A stretch of 64,000 nt of DNA from Bacteroidota bacterium (GTDB lineage: Bacteria; Bacteroidota; Bacteroidia; Flavobacteriales; Weeksellaceae), in assembly GCA_023460855.1 (NCBI GenBank), contig JAEWOS010000018.1:270808-334807 (forward strand), written 5' to 3'. The translations under genes were made by a program, and so were the position numbers. The notes beneath the pieces are model-generated. The model searched no databases and was not told the DNA's origin. It saw only the letters and a list, made by a program, of their open reading frames with translations. Shown piece after piece: positions 36,225 through 46,454 of the stretch. Positions within the stretch are counted from its first letter, which is position 1, and each line of letters starts with the position of its first letter.

Positions 36225-36629
36225 ATGAAGAAATATCTGACAGCTTTTGCTGTTTCTATAATTGCCTTATCCTGTACTACCACTTCGGGAATTCCCACGA
36301 AAATCGCAAATCAGCCTGTTCTTACGGGAACTGAGTGGAAACTTGCAGATCAGGTGAAAGGATCTGTTCCGACAATTGTTTTCGAAGATCAAAAAATTAG
36401 AGGAAATGCCGGATGCAACAGGTATTTCGGAAATGTATCGCTTGATCCTGCAACCGGAGGATTTTCTGCGGCAAACCTCGGTGCTACAAAAATGGCATGT
36501 CAGGATATGGAGACCGAAACCAATTTTCTGAATATGCTTCCGAAAGCCAATAAATACAGGGTTTCCGGAAATACCCTTGAACTTTTCGACAATCAGCTGC
36601 TATTGCTGAAATTTCAGAAGACAAAATAA
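36225..36629 (+). CDS. META-domain lipoprotein
   Basis: A 134-residue lipoprotein with lipobox ALSC (Cys17) and a META/HslJ domain (residues 32-130). The consensus is visible: LTGTEWKL, then RGNAGCNRYFGNV and GATKMACQDME. HslJ-like proteins in other bacteria are linked to heat or novobiocin tolerance, but the molecular activity of META domains is unclear. Anchored on the periplasmic or outer-membrane side. It has only a weak TATCTTAT promoter-like motif upstream, and it converges on the next minus-strand gene. Confidence 0.85.
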   Translation: MKKYLTAFAVSIIALSCTTTSGIPTKIANQPVLTGTEWKLADQVKGSVPTIVFEDQKIRGNAGCNRYFGNVSLDPATGGFSAANLGATKMACQDMETETNFLNMLPKANKYRVSGNTLELFDNQLLLLKFQKTK

Positions 36630-36680
36630 TTAATTAATTGCCTGGATTTTTGATCCGATATTGATCAGTAGTGAATGCGG

Positions 36681-37130
36681 TCAGTATTGATAGACAAAAT
36701 TCTGACCGGTATTAACGAGTTTAATCTGCACGGAATTCTGGCCGTTGATCTGCATTGTCTGCAAACCGAATAATTTTTCTTTCTGAAAAACCGCCAGACA
36801 TACTTCGCTGTTTTCCAGTACAAATTTTACATGACGCGTTGCTGGTGAAGTGGTGTGGTCAATAATTCCGTCGGTTACCAGTTTGGGTATCCAGGAATTT
36901 CCGTCACAGCCGCTCGCCGAAAATTTTACGGTGAAGCAATTGTTGTTGATCTTCGCTTCCTGAATATTTGCAGAAACAAAAGATGCAGCATTATAATATG
37001 CTGCATCTTCTATTATATTTTGTGGGCAAACTGTCTGCTGAACCGGCAATTCTGCAAGATGATCAGATGTGCATCCGGTCAACACTAATGCAAAAAACGC
37101 ACAATACAGTCCGCTCCTGTGGAGATTCAT
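36681..37130 (-). CDS. Small lipoprotein, unknown function
   Basis: About 149 residues with a lipobox LTGC (Cys18). The mature part contains NNNCFTVKFSASGCDGNSW, a motif also seen in uncharacterised flavobacterial lipoproteins, but I do not know a function. The frame is open further upstream to 37286, but that part overlaps the acidic gene before it; the ATG at 37130 fits a lipoprotein signal and starts one base after that gene's stop. The two form an operon read from a promoter at 37405-37412. Confidence 0.65.
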   Translation of the reverse strand: MNLHRSGLYCAFFALVLTGCTSDHLAELPVQQTVCPQNIIEDAAYYNAASFVSANIQEAKINNNCFTVKFSASGCDGNSWIPKLVTDGIIDHTTSPATRHVKFVLENSEVCLAVFQKEKLFGLQTMQINGQNSVQIKLVNTGQNFVYQY

Positions 37131-37131
37131 C

Positions 37132-37377
37132 TTATTCCACTGTTTCGTCTTCTTCGTCGTATCTCGCCAGTTCTTCGTCACACCATTTGAAAGCCTGTTC
37201 CACAACTTTTGTTGCTTCGTCAGCCATGGTTTCTTCATCGTCGCCTTCCAGATCATCAAGCCATTCCACTTCCTCTTCTTCCACATTCAGAATAAAACGC
37301 GGATATTCGGTGTGTACTACAAAAAGATCTTCAGGCATTTCTGTATTGTCTGCCAATAAAAACTTCGGTAATTTCAT
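37132..37377 (-). CDS. Small acidic protein, unknown
   Basis: An 81-residue, strongly acidic protein (about a third Asp or Glu in its second half) beginning MKLPKFLLADNTEMPEDLF. The downstream start at 37377 is chosen over the longer frame start at 37407 because a promoter box (TATCTTTG, 37405-37412) overlaps the latter. I recall similar short conserved proteins in Chryseobacterium-type genomes without a named role. Its stop is one base from the start of the lipoprotein gene downstream, so the pair is co-transcribed. Confidence 0.65.
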   Translation of the reverse strand: MKLPKFLLADNTEMPEDLFVVHTEYPRFILNVEEEEVEWLDDLEGDDEETMADEATKVVEQAFKWCDEELARYDEEDETVE

Positions 37378-37404
37378 TTTTGTTGTTATTTTTTTAATTG
37401 TACT

Positions 37405-37412
37405 CAAAGATA
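37405..37412 (-). promoter_or_regulatory. -7 element for the acidic-protein/lipoprotein pair
   Basis: TATCTTTG on the minus strand, 27 bases before the ATG at 37377. It excludes the in-frame start at 37407. Confidence 0.6.
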
Positions 37413-37484
37413 AAAAAATAATCAGTGTTATGAATTGCAGAACTGTTAAATAAATTCTAAAAAATTCAGATATTCTGCAGAATT

Positions 37485-38804
37485 TTATTTCTGATATTCG
37501 TTGGTCTGAACTTTCAGCCGTTGCAACACTTTATGTTCCGTCAGACAGTTTGTTTTCAGCGAATCCTTCGGATTAAAAGTGACTTCCAGCAATGGATTCA
37601 CTGTACTTGCAAGTTCCGCGGTCTGTATTTCGTAAGATTCCTGATCCTTAATGTAGAACAGCACCGGTTTTTCCAGCAGTTGCTCGGTGATCAAATAATC
37701 CTTCATTTCCTGTCTGTTTTCAAGATAATCGGCTTTGGTCATCCAGGTAAACGCAAAACCTGTAAGAAGACTCAGCAATGAAACCCCATAAGTGAATTTT
37801 CCGAAAACACTGAACAATTTCCTGAAATACACCAGCCATACTGAAAGGATAAACGGTGCGAGAAGGCGATAATCAAGCGGATTCACCGCATAGACATACT
37901 GAATGAAATAGGAGCACAGAATTCCTGTAATTCCGGTAAAAATGAAGAACTGCTCGCTTTCGGACAGATGTGAACGGCTCAATAACAAAATGATCAAAAC
38001 TACATTCAGAAATCCGATTCCGTAGATTCCATAGTTTATTATTCCGCCTGCAGGATCTGCAATATGAATAAACGGATTGAATGAGGTAAAAATTCCCTGG
38101 AAAAATTCCGGAAGCAGTTTGGAAGTTGGGTAAACCCCGAATTCCAGGAACGTCTGCACGTAATCCGGATTGTAATAATCAATAAAAAGAAATTTGTAAG
38201 CGATCACAAAAAGTCCTGACAGCACTGCCGAAACCATAAAAGTCTTTCCGTAGTTTTTTCTGAATTTCCAAAGCCCGAACAGAAAACATGCACCAATAAA
38301 AAAAAGTGCGCTGTAGCGGATATTGTATAGAATAATCAGCGATAAGGTCAAGAATAAAACAGTCTGTATTTTCGGATAAGCCTGAAGAATTACATTTCTT
38401 GCTACATACAGAAATACGAAAACAGCGGGCAGAATCAGGGCTTCGCTCATCGTATACGAAAAGATGGAGACGAAACTGAAAAGTGCGGCAGTTACAACCG
38501 TTTCCCGCAGGTAAAATTTCTTTTTCCACGCAAAGAGCAGAATGAAAATAAGCGCTGCAATTCCGACCGCTTTGCTCGCCCAGAATTCATGCATGCCGAA
38601 CCATGAAAAAAATTTAATTGCGGCAGGATATCCAAGCGGAGTCGTTGTGTTATCGATTTCCGGAAGCACTTTTGCAAAGCGCAGAAACCTTATTGAATCC
38701 GGGTTTACTCGCCCTTTTTCATTAAGTAGGAAACGCAGCACGACCATGATCAGCGCGAGAACGCCGATTATGATCTGAATTGTTTTTTCCTGCCTTCTTT
38801 TCAT
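37485..38804 (-). CDS. Polytopic membrane protein, GT-C-like
   Basis: About 439 residues with around 11 hydrophobic helices separated by short loops. The first loop carries NPDSIRFLRFAKVLPEIDNTTTPLGYP, an acidic stretch where lipid-phosphate sugar transferases of GT-C fold keep their catalytic Asp. A GT39/GT83-like transferase using a polyprenyl-sugar donor is a reasonable guess, not proven. The frame extends to 38840, but a terminator stem (38812-38841) overlaps that start, so the ATG at 38804 is preferred. No other glycan genes adjoin. Confidence 0.6.
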   Translation of the reverse strand: MKRRQEKTIQIIIGVLALIMVVLRFLLNEKGRVNPDSIRFLRFAKVLPEIDNTTTPLGYPAAIKFFSWFGMHEFWASKAVGIAALIFILLFAWKKKFYLRETVVTAALFSFVSIFSYTMSEALILPAVFVFLYVARNVILQAYPKIQTVLFLTLSLIILYNIRYSALFFIGACFLFGLWKFRKNYGKTFMVSAVLSGLFVIAYKFLFIDYYNPDYVQTFLEFGVYPTSKLLPEFFQGIFTSFNPFIHIADPAGGIINYGIYGIGFLNVVLIILLLSRSHLSESEQFFIFTGITGILCSYFIQYVYAVNPLDYRLLAPFILSVWLVYFRKLFSVFGKFTYGVSLLSLLTGFAFTWMTKADYLENRQEMKDYLITEQLLEKPVLFYIKDQESYEIQTAELASTVNPLLEVTFNPKDSLKTNCLTEHKVLQRLKVQTNEYQK

Positions 38805-38811
38805 CAAATAA

Positions 38812-38841
38812 AAACCTCCAGAATTTGTTTCTGAAGGCATT
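38812..38841 (-). terminator. Terminator of hbd
   Basis: On the minus strand CCTTCAGAA and TTCTGGAGG form a 9-base-pair stem with one mismatch, followed by T. It lies directly after hbd. Confidence 0.65.
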
Positions 38842-38861
38842 TTTATAACTGATTTCAGTAC

Positions 38862-39752
38862 TTATTTCTGAAACATTTTTGCGACTTTCTCCGCCTTTTT
38901 GCTTTCCGAATAATCGTAAAAACCTTCGCCGGATTTCACGCCGAGTTTTCCGGCCATCACCATGTTTACAAGCAATGGATTCGGTGCATATTTCTGATTT
39001 TTGAATCCGTCGTACATCACGTTCAGAATAGCCAGGCAAACATCAAGTCCGATAAAATCTGCCAGTTGCAGCGGTCCCATCGGATGCGCCATCCCAAGTT
39101 TCATTACCGTGTCAATTTCCTGAACGCCCGCAACACCGTTATATAATGTTTCAATGGATTCGTTGATCATTGGCATCAGAATTCTATTCGCCACAAATCC
39201 CGGATAATCGTTTACTTCTACCGGAGTTTTTCCCAGTTGTTCCGACATTTTGTACACCGCATCGTAAGTTTCCCTGGAAGTGGAATAGCCTTTAATGATT
39301 TCCACAAGTTTCATAATCGGAACCGGGTTCATAAAGTGCATACCGATCACTTTATCCGGTCTCGAAGTTGCAGCAGCAATTTTCGTAATAGAAATGGATG
39401 ATGTATTCGTCGCGAGAATACAGTTTTCCGGTGCAGCCTCGTCTATATCCTTGAAAATTTTAAGTTTCAGTTCCTGATTTTCAGTCGCTGCTTCCACAAT
39501 AAGATCGGCGGTTTTTGCAGCTTCTTTCAAATCTGTGCTCTGTTCGATATTGGCAAGCGTTTCGGATTTATGCTCTTCAGTAAGGTTGCCTTTCGCAATA
39601 ATTCTGTCGAGATTGGAAGTGATGGTTTTGATTGCCTTATCCAGACTTTCCTGCTTCACATCCACCAGTTTCACCTTAAAACCTGTCTGCGCAAAAGTGT
39701 GGGCAATACCATTTCCCATTGTTCCGGCGCCAATAACTACGATATTCTTCAT
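38862..39752 (-). CDS. hbd: 3-hydroxybutyryl-CoA dehydrogenase
   Basis: A 296-residue NAD(P)-dependent enzyme that oxidises or reduces the 3-hydroxyacyl-CoA/3-ketoacyl-CoA pair. The Rossmann motif GAGTMGNGIAHTFA is at residues 7-20; catalytic HFMNPVP (His-Phe) is near 145 and the EVNDYPGFVANRI region near 180. Length is that of stand-alone enzymes, not a FadB fusion. It can pair with the thiolase at 1721 in beta-oxidation or acetoacetate/butyrate metabolism, but the two are far apart. It has its own promoter and terminator. Confidence 0.93.
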   Translation of the reverse strand: MKNIVVIGAGTMGNGIAHTFAQTGFKVKLVDVKQESLDKAIKTITSNLDRIIAKGNLTEEHKSETLANIEQSTDLKEAAKTADLIVEAATENQELKLKIFKDIDEAAPENCILATNTSSISITKIAAATSRPDKVIGMHFMNPVPIMKLVEIIKGYSTSRETYDAVYKMSEQLGKTPVEVNDYPGFVANRILMPMINESIETLYNGVAGVQEIDTVMKLGMAHPMGPLQLADFIGLDVCLAILNVMYDGFKNQKYAPNPLLVNMVMAGKLGVKSGEGFYDYSESKKAEKVAKMFQK

Positions 39753-39771
39753 GTATAATTTTTTACTGCCT

Positions 39772-39779
39772 CAAATTTA
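39772..39779 (-). promoter_or_regulatory. -7 element for hbd
   Basis: TAAATTTG on the minus strand, 19 bases before the hbd ATG. Confidence 0.6.
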
Positions 39780-39855
39780 AGAAATTATAGCCGGAATCTG
39801 CTGTAAGACGGCCGGTTTTGAAAGCGAATTCAGTATTATTTTAGGCGAATGATGA

Positions 39856-40848
39856 TTATGATTCGCCGATTTCGAGATTTGATAAACTCTGATCTTTGAA
39901 TCTCGCATAAATTTCTTTTAAACTGCCTTTTTGCGAGCCTTCCACCGCTTGGATCACAGTCTTTCTGCCTTTGTGATTCACTTCAATCCGGTCCCGGAAA
40001 ATGGAGTAATACGCGTCTTTATTAGTGAAATTGACCGAATTTGTGGTCCGGTCGTAGATGAATGTTTCGCTATACATCAGTTCTATCTTTTCTTCTTTTC
40101 CACTGAATATATAGACAAGCGATTCGTTGTAATCAATCAGCTGCATGAGTTTACCGGAAGCGGTACGAAAACTGAAAATTCTGTCACGGTCGGATAATTC
40201 TTCCACAAGATATTTGCTTTCTTCTACATGCTTTTTGCCATTAATCCAGGTTTCTTCCGTCATATTGAAATATGGGCCTGCGCCAACCTCTCTGGTCAGT
40301 CTTTTCTGCAATACAGGATCGCCATTTTGTAATTTAAATGTTGAGAATTCATGCCAACAGCAACCTGACTTCGCCATCGTTCTGATTAGCCTGGTTTCCG
40401 GATCATAATCGAAAAAGCCGCAATAGGAAGAAGCAAGATCAGTAAATTTTGCATTCTCTCTGAAAACTTTGCCGTCGAAAATAAAGACCTCGTAGGATGG
40501 ACCGCCATAGCATCCGAAATTTCCGGTCCGGATTGCGATATCGTCTTTCCCGTCAAAATTAAAATCATCGAAAATAATGATGCTGTGATTACCGTAAGGC
40601 AGTACGGCAACGTTCGATTTCAAATTTTCCAGTATGTAATCACTGAGCATACTTTTTGTGCTGGCAACGATTTTAGCAGAACCTGTTTTTTTGATGTCGA
40701 TTTTGTGCTGCTCCTCCTGTTCGCCGCCGACGAAAGTAATTTCTGCGTAATACTTTGATGAAAAATCATTGATAATAATTTTTTCCTGAGCAATGACGAC
40801 GATACTCAAGGAAAGAAAAGCCAGGCACAGAAGTATATTTTTTTTCAT
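39856..40848 (-). CDS. Secreted protein, XAC2610/FG-GAP-like
   Basis: A 330-residue protein with a signal peptide (about residues 1-20, ending VVIAQ). A DFNFDGKDDIAIRTG motif (about residues 95-110) resembles the Asp-rich calcium-binding FG-GAP/VCBS pattern and the XAC2610 family of uncharacterised secreted proteins. Later it alternates beta strands. A short repeat-like stem overlaps its stop (39844-39867) but has no T-run. Function unknown; a surface or periplasmic beta-structured protein is inferred. Confidence 0.65.
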   Translation of the reverse strand: MKKNILLCLAFLSLSIVVIAQEKIIINDFSSKYYAEITFVGGEQEEQHKIDIKKTGSAKIVASTKSMLSDYILENLKSNVAVLPYGNHSIIIFDDFNFDGKDDIAIRTGNFGCYGGPSYEVFIFDGKVFRENAKFTDLASSYCGFFDYDPETRLIRTMAKSGCCWHEFSTFKLQNGDPVLQKRLTREVGAGPYFNMTEETWINGKKHVEESKYLVEELSDRDRIFSFRTASGKLMQLIDYNESLVYIFSGKEEKIELMYSETFIYDRTTNSVNFTNKDAYYSIFRDRIEVNHKGRKTVIQAVEGSQKGSLKEIYARFKDQSLSNLEIGES

Positions 40849-40860
40849 AATTAAAGCTAC

Positions 40861-40888
40861 AAAAAAACCTCACATTGCTGCGAGGTTA
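40861..40888 (-). terminator. Terminator of acs
   Basis: On the minus strand AACCTC, a loop and GAGGTT are followed by seven T. It lies 24 bases after the acs stop. Confidence 0.8.
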
Positions 40889-40911
40889 ATGTTTAGATAT
40901 TGCAATTGACT

Positions 40912-42819
<1,908 letters not shown>

Positions 42820-42829
42820 AATATAATTT

Positions 42830-42885
42830 GTTTAAAGTTTAAAGTTCAATGTTCAGGGTTTAAAGTTCAAAGTTTAGCATTCAAT
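42830..42885 (+). repeat. Tandem 7-mer array before acs
   Basis: Eight degenerate units of 7 bases: GTTTAAA three times, GTTCAAT, GTTCAGG, GTTCAAA, GTTTAGC and ATTCAAT. They lie in the acs leader, just before its start on the minus strand. Similar period-7 arrays occur at 56545, 56943 and 57568. Confidence 0.75.
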
Positions 42886-42910
42886 ACTATTTCTGCAGAT
42901 CTAATTTATA

Positions 42911-43511
42911 TAAACGCAAAGAACGCTAAGAATTAATTAGTTTTGCTCAAATGGGTCACAAAGGCGCTTCGCTTGGCAAAGGCTTTATGTATAATTTCTT
43001 TACTACCTCACAAATTATTTGCGATTCATTTTACACCATTTTTAAATAGAAAAGAATGAAAATTTAAGATTAGTCCAAGTTTAAGTTTGGTTATTCTAAG
43101 GTAGTTCAATAATTGAAAAGTATGGTAATCGTTGATTTCGGGTACCGCTTTGATTTCCAGAATTACTTTGTTCTCAATCATCATATCTACGCGAAAAGCT
43201 TTTTGTATAAGCAGTTCTTCGTACGCTATAGCAATGTCTTTTTGCCTCTCAATCACTAATCCGGCTTTTTCAAGTTCATAGAAAAGGCATTGTTCATAGA
43301 CAGATTCATAAAGACCAATACCGAGTTTTCTGTTGAACCTTCAAACCACAGTCAAATACTATTTTAGATATTTCATTTTTCGTCATTATTCTTTTCATTC
43401 GCAACGTTTCACTATGTATCCTGTTATTTATAGAAACATTTTTAAGCGAAGCGCCTTCGCGTTCCTTTCACATTATTTCATAAAAATAAAACCTGGCGGT
43501 CTTTGCGTTTA
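42911..43511 (-). mobile_element. Nested-inverted-repeat cassette with a broken GxxExxY gene
   Basis: The outer ends TAAACGCAAAGAACGC (42911-42926) and its inverted copy (43496-43511) match at 15 of 16 bases. Inside them, AAGGCGCTTCGCTT (42961-42974) and its exact reverse complement (43444-43457) form a second pair at nearly the same distance from each end. Between them lies the frameshifted GxxExxY gene. The cassette is about 600 bases, encodes no recombinase and sits between prpE and acs. It looks like a non-autonomous element; no target duplication is evident. Confidence 0.65.
43026..43386 (-). pseudogene. GxxExxY (PD-(D/E)XK superfamily) gene, frameshifted
   Basis: The intact C-terminal part (43026-43256, 76 residues) contains the nuclease-like FRVDMMIENKVILEIKA (Asp ... 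Glu-x-Lys). Reading upstream on the minus strand, an ATG at 43386 begins TKNEISKIVFDCGLKV and then one extra A near 43333-43336 breaks the frame. Removing it restores KLGIGLYESVYEQCLFYELEKAGLV, which holds the family's GxxExxY signature, and joins the downstream part exactly. So the gene is a recent single-base pseudogene, or the site is used for frameshifting. Proteins of this family are often multi-copy with unknown role. It is enclosed in nested inverted repeats. Confidence 0.75.
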
Positions 43512-43514
43512 GAA

Positions 43515-45401
43515 TTACGATTTATACAGCGCAATCTTTTCCTGAATTTCCCCTACAATTGCTTCATCATCAATGGTGGAAGGAATCTGGAATTCTTTAC
43601 CGTCGAGCATCGTTCTGATCAGTTTTCTCAGGATTTTTCCGGAGCGGGTTTTTGGTAAACGGTTCACAACCATCACGTTTTTAAGTGAAGCTACGGCACC
43701 AATTTGTTCTCTAACCAATGCAACAACTTCTTTTTCGATTTGCTTTTCATCCTTGTTAACTCCGGCTTTCGTAACAGCAACTGCGAAAGGAATCTGTCCT
43801 TTCAACTGATCTTCCATACCAACAACTGCACATTCCGCAATATCTGGATGACCGGAAACTACTTCTTCCATTTCGGAAGTTGACAGTCTGTGACCGGCAA
43901 CATTGATAACGTCATCAACACGGCCTGTTACGAAAATATAACCGTCTTCATCCTTAATTGCGCCGTCTCCCGAAAAATAATATCCCGGAAACTGCGACAG
44001 ATAACTTTTCTGGAATCTTGGGAAATCATTCCAGATTCCGAGCATTGCGCCCGGAGCAAGCGGAAGTTTGATAACCAGATAACCTTCGTGGTGTTCATCG
44101 AGTTCGTAACCGTTTTCGTCAAAAATCTTGATATCGTAACCCGGAAAAGGTTTTCCTGCGGCCGAACGTTTGATTTTATAGTCATCAAAATACGTCATTA
44201 AGCCAAGCATCGGCGAACCGGATTCTGTTTGCCACCAGTGATCAACAGCAGGAATTCCGATGTGTTCTGCAAACCAGTCGAGCGTTGCAACATCACATCT
44301 TTCACCTGCAAGGAATTGTTTCTTGTAATTAGAAAGCTCATATTTTTTGATGAATTCACCGTCCGGATCTTCTTTTTTAATCGCTCTGATGGCGGTTGGA
44401 GCGGTAAACATCACATTTACTTTGTGTTCGGATATCACTCTCCAGAAAGTTCCTGCATCTGGAGTCATTAACGGTTTTCCTTCGAAAACGATAGTGGTGT
44501 TTCTGTTCAGGAGCGGACCGTAAGCCATGAATGAGTGACCAACAGCCCAGCCGAAATCTGACGCGGCCCAAAACACGTCGCCCGGTTCCATTCCGTAATG
44601 GTATTTCATCGCAAATTTTAGCGCAGTTGCGTGTCCGCCTGTATCTCTTGCAACACCTTTCGGTTTGCCGGTTGTTCCGGAAGTGTAGAGCAAATAAAGC
44701 GGATGCGTGGATTCCACTTCGACGTAATCAGCCGGTTCAGATTTTTCCACGAGTTCTTTGTAATCAATGGTTCCCTCAAAAAATTCATGCTTATTGTCAA
44801 CCAACTGCCTGTCGAACACAACGATATTTTCCACTTTATCCATCGCCAGTTCAATCGCTTCTTTTACCAGTGGCAGATACGGAATTCTTCTAGCAACTTC
44901 AACGCCTGCGGTTGCAGTGATCATCACTTTTGGCTTACAGTCGTCAATTCTTACCACCAGTTCATTTGGTGCAAAACCTCCGAAAACCACGTTGTGAATC
45001 ACCCCAATTCTTGCGCACGCCAACATCGAGAATAAAGTCTGCGGAATCATCGGCATATAAATGACGGCTGTATCACCTTTTTGCAGTCCCAGAGATTTTA
45101 GTCCGCCCGCCAATTTTGAAACTTCTTCTTTCAGCTGATTAAATGTGAATTTCTGCTGCTTTTCAGTAACCGGCGAATCGTAAATTACAGCAACCTGATC
45201 ACCGTAACCGTCTTCAATATGTTTATCGATACACAAATAACTCATATTGAGTTTTCCGTCTTTAAACCAAAGCGGATAACCGTTTTCATCCTCGGAAAGA
45301 ATGGTTTTCGGGAACTCGAACCATTTGATTTCTTTTGCCTGTTCTTCCCAGAATTTCTCTTTGTTCTCGATACTTTCGGTAAACATTTCCTGCGCTTTCA
45401 T
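43515..45401 (-). CDS. prpE: Propionyl-CoA synthetase-like acyl-CoA ligase
   Basis: A 628-residue AMP-forming synthetase related to Acs but nearer to PrpE/ACSS3, which activate propionate. Features: YTSGTTGKPKG, the PrpE-like GVARDTGGHATALKFAMKYHYG and VFWAASDFGWAVGHS, the WWQTESGSP A5 motif, GDGAIKDEDGYIFVTGRVDDVI and catalytic PKTRSGKILRK. The pocket should accept propionate, acetate or similar acids. The gene follows the lone receiver by 51 bases and precedes the GxxExxY cassette and acs, so two acid-activating enzymes of different preference sit in one locus. Confidence 0.85.
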   Translation of the reverse strand: MKAQEMFTESIENKEKFWEEQAKEIKWFEFPKTILSEDENGYPLWFKDGKLNMSYLCIDKHIEDGYGDQVAVIYDSPVTEKQQKFTFNQLKEEVSKLAGGLKSLGLQKGDTAVIYMPMIPQTLFSMLACARIGVIHNVVFGGFAPNELVVRIDDCKPKVMITATAGVEVARRIPYLPLVKEAIELAMDKVENIVVFDRQLVDNKHEFFEGTIDYKELVEKSEPADYVEVESTHPLYLLYTSGTTGKPKGVARDTGGHATALKFAMKYHYGMEPGDVFWAASDFGWAVGHSFMAYGPLLNRNTTIVFEGKPLMTPDAGTFWRVISEHKVNVMFTAPTAIRAIKKEDPDGEFIKKYELSNYKKQFLAGERCDVATLDWFAEHIGIPAVDHWWQTESGSPMLGLMTYFDDYKIKRSAAGKPFPGYDIKIFDENGYELDEHHEGYLVIKLPLAPGAMLGIWNDFPRFQKSYLSQFPGYYFSGDGAIKDEDGYIFVTGRVDDVINVAGHRLSTSEMEEVVSGHPDIAECAVVGMEDQLKGQIPFAVAVTKAGVNKDEKQIEKEVVALVREQIGAVASLKNVMVVNRLPKTRSGKILRKLIRTMLDGKEFQIPSTIDDEAIVGEIQEKIALYKS

Positions 45402-45452
45402 ATTATTTTGATTTTTATATTGTTTATAAATTAAAACTTGCTCAACTGTTTA

Positions 45453-45821
45453 TTAACCAACTAATTCTTCTACTTTTTCCAGCAGTTTTTTTATAGAATA
45501 TGGTTTTGTGATGTAAGCATTTGCTCCCAACTGCAGTCCTTTTTCAATATCGCTTTCACCGCTTTTTGCAGAAAGGAAAACTACTTTCGTGTCTGCGAAT
45601 TTTTCATTTTTTCTGATTACTGAAAGGGTAGTGTAACCGTCTACATTTGGCATCATGATGTCCAGAAGAATAACATCCGGAGTTTCTTCTTTCATAATTT
45701 CCAGAACTTCGGAACCGTCTCTTGCGATAAAAACTTCGTAACCCGCTTTCCGGAAAGAATATTCCAGCGTCATCACTATCTTGTGCTCGTCATCAGCGAT
45801 TAATATTTTATATTTAGACAT
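45453..45821 (-). CDS. Stand-alone receiver-domain response regulator
   Basis: A 122-residue CheY-type receiver with no output domain. Asp54 in ILLDIMMP is the phosphoacceptor; the acidic pair is in LIADDE, the switch Ser84 in FLSAKSG and Lys106 in ITKPYSI. It reads in the same direction as the symporter-histidine kinase gene, from which it is separated by the RAYT/REP insertion. In Vibrio and Pseudomonas the equivalent CrbR/CbrB proteins carry DNA-binding domains. Here output must go through a partner, or through phosphotransfer. A nearby candidate is the InsA-like protein at 53123. Confidence 0.9.
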   Translation of the reverse strand: MSKYKILIADDEHKIVMTLEYSFRKAGYEVFIARDGSEVLEIMKEETPDVILLDIMMPNVDGYTTLSVIRKNEKFADTKVVFLSAKSGESDIEKGLQLGANAYITKPYSIKKLLEKVEELVG

Positions 45822-45840
45822 ATTTTAAAACTTTCTATTT

Positions 45841-45991
45841 CCGTGGATTTCATCCGCGGCTATTTAATCCCTTCGATTTTTTCTTCTCAATGTTTCAGTT
45901 TGCGTGACCACGAAGTGGTCAAAACTGAATAGCCGTATGTGAAACTTACGGAATCATTTTGCATTCTGCTTTTGCAACCGCGAAGCGGTTG
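45841..45991 (-). repeat. REP hairpin cluster, left of the RAYT gene
   Basis: Palindromes in order: CCGTGGAT-TTC-ATCCGCGG (45841-45859), a bulged CAGTTT...AAACTG enclosing TGACCAC-GAA-GTGGTCA (45895-45927), CCGTA...TACGG (45933-45951) and CAACCGC-GAA-GCGGTTG (45975-45991). Two share a GAA loop. A TTGCATTCTGC copy lies at 45959-45969. Confidence 0.75.
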
Positions 45992-45995
45992 AATT

Positions 45996-46439
45996 TCACA
46001 AAAGGTATTTTTCATCAAATTCAATTTCATTTTCTTGCAGTAATCTTCTTATTTCTTCCTCAAAGCTTTCTCTCCTGTGATGTTCCTTCTGATTTTTGAT
46101 ATAATTAATAATCATATTTTTTTCCCTAACCGAATAAGTAAATGCGCTGTAGCTTTCCTGCCATTCTTCAAACTCCGGAAAGAGACCGCTTTTCTTCATC
46201 CAGAGGTTGCTGGCAATTTTTATGTCCTTAACAAGATTACTTAAACAGACTGTTGGATGCAGGTCTGTAAGAATGTGCAAATGATCTGGCATGCCGTTGA
46301 TTCTGTACAGTTTACATTTTTTATTTCTGATAATTCCCCAGATGTATTTATACAGTTCCGCATCGTGTTCTAAACACAGGCTTGGTTTCCTGTGTTTGGT
46401 TGTAAAAACAATCTGATAAAAAATCTGTCTGTATGGCAT
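45996..46439 (-). CDS. REP-associated tyrosine transposase (RAYT, IS200-like)
   Basis: A 147-residue Y1 transposase-like protein. The HUH motif is His53-Leu54-His55 in MPDHLHILTDLHP; the catalytic Tyr113 is in INYIKNQKEHH, the RAYT signature. Length is normal for a single-domain RAYT. It is flanked on both sides by palindromic repeats, as in RAYT loci that spread REP sequences rather than themselves. It sits between the histidine kinase and its receiver, with no visible disruption of either frame. The gene is intact, so activity is possible. Confidence 0.9.
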   Translation of the reverse strand: MPYRQIFYQIVFTTKHRKPSLCLEHDAELYKYIWGIIRNKKCKLYRINGMPDHLHILTDLHPTVCLSNLVKDIKIASNLWMKKSGLFPEFEEWQESYSAFTYSVREKNMIINYIKNQKEHHRRESFEEEIRRLLQENEIEFDEKYLL

Positions 46440-46454
46440 ATTGTCAAACTTTTG

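Noticed and set aside
37131..37286. N-terminal extension of the lipoprotein frame to 37286
   Set aside because: It overlaps the acidic gene in another frame and would place the lipobox in mid-protein.
39844..39867. GGCGAAT...ATTCGCC stem across the stop of the XAC2610-like gene, as a terminator
   Set aside because: No T-run on the minus strand follows; the stem is short with a 10-base loop.
42820..43025. The acs leader region as a riboswitch
   Set aside because: It is taken up by a 7-mer array and cassette ends; no folded aptamer-like core is visible.
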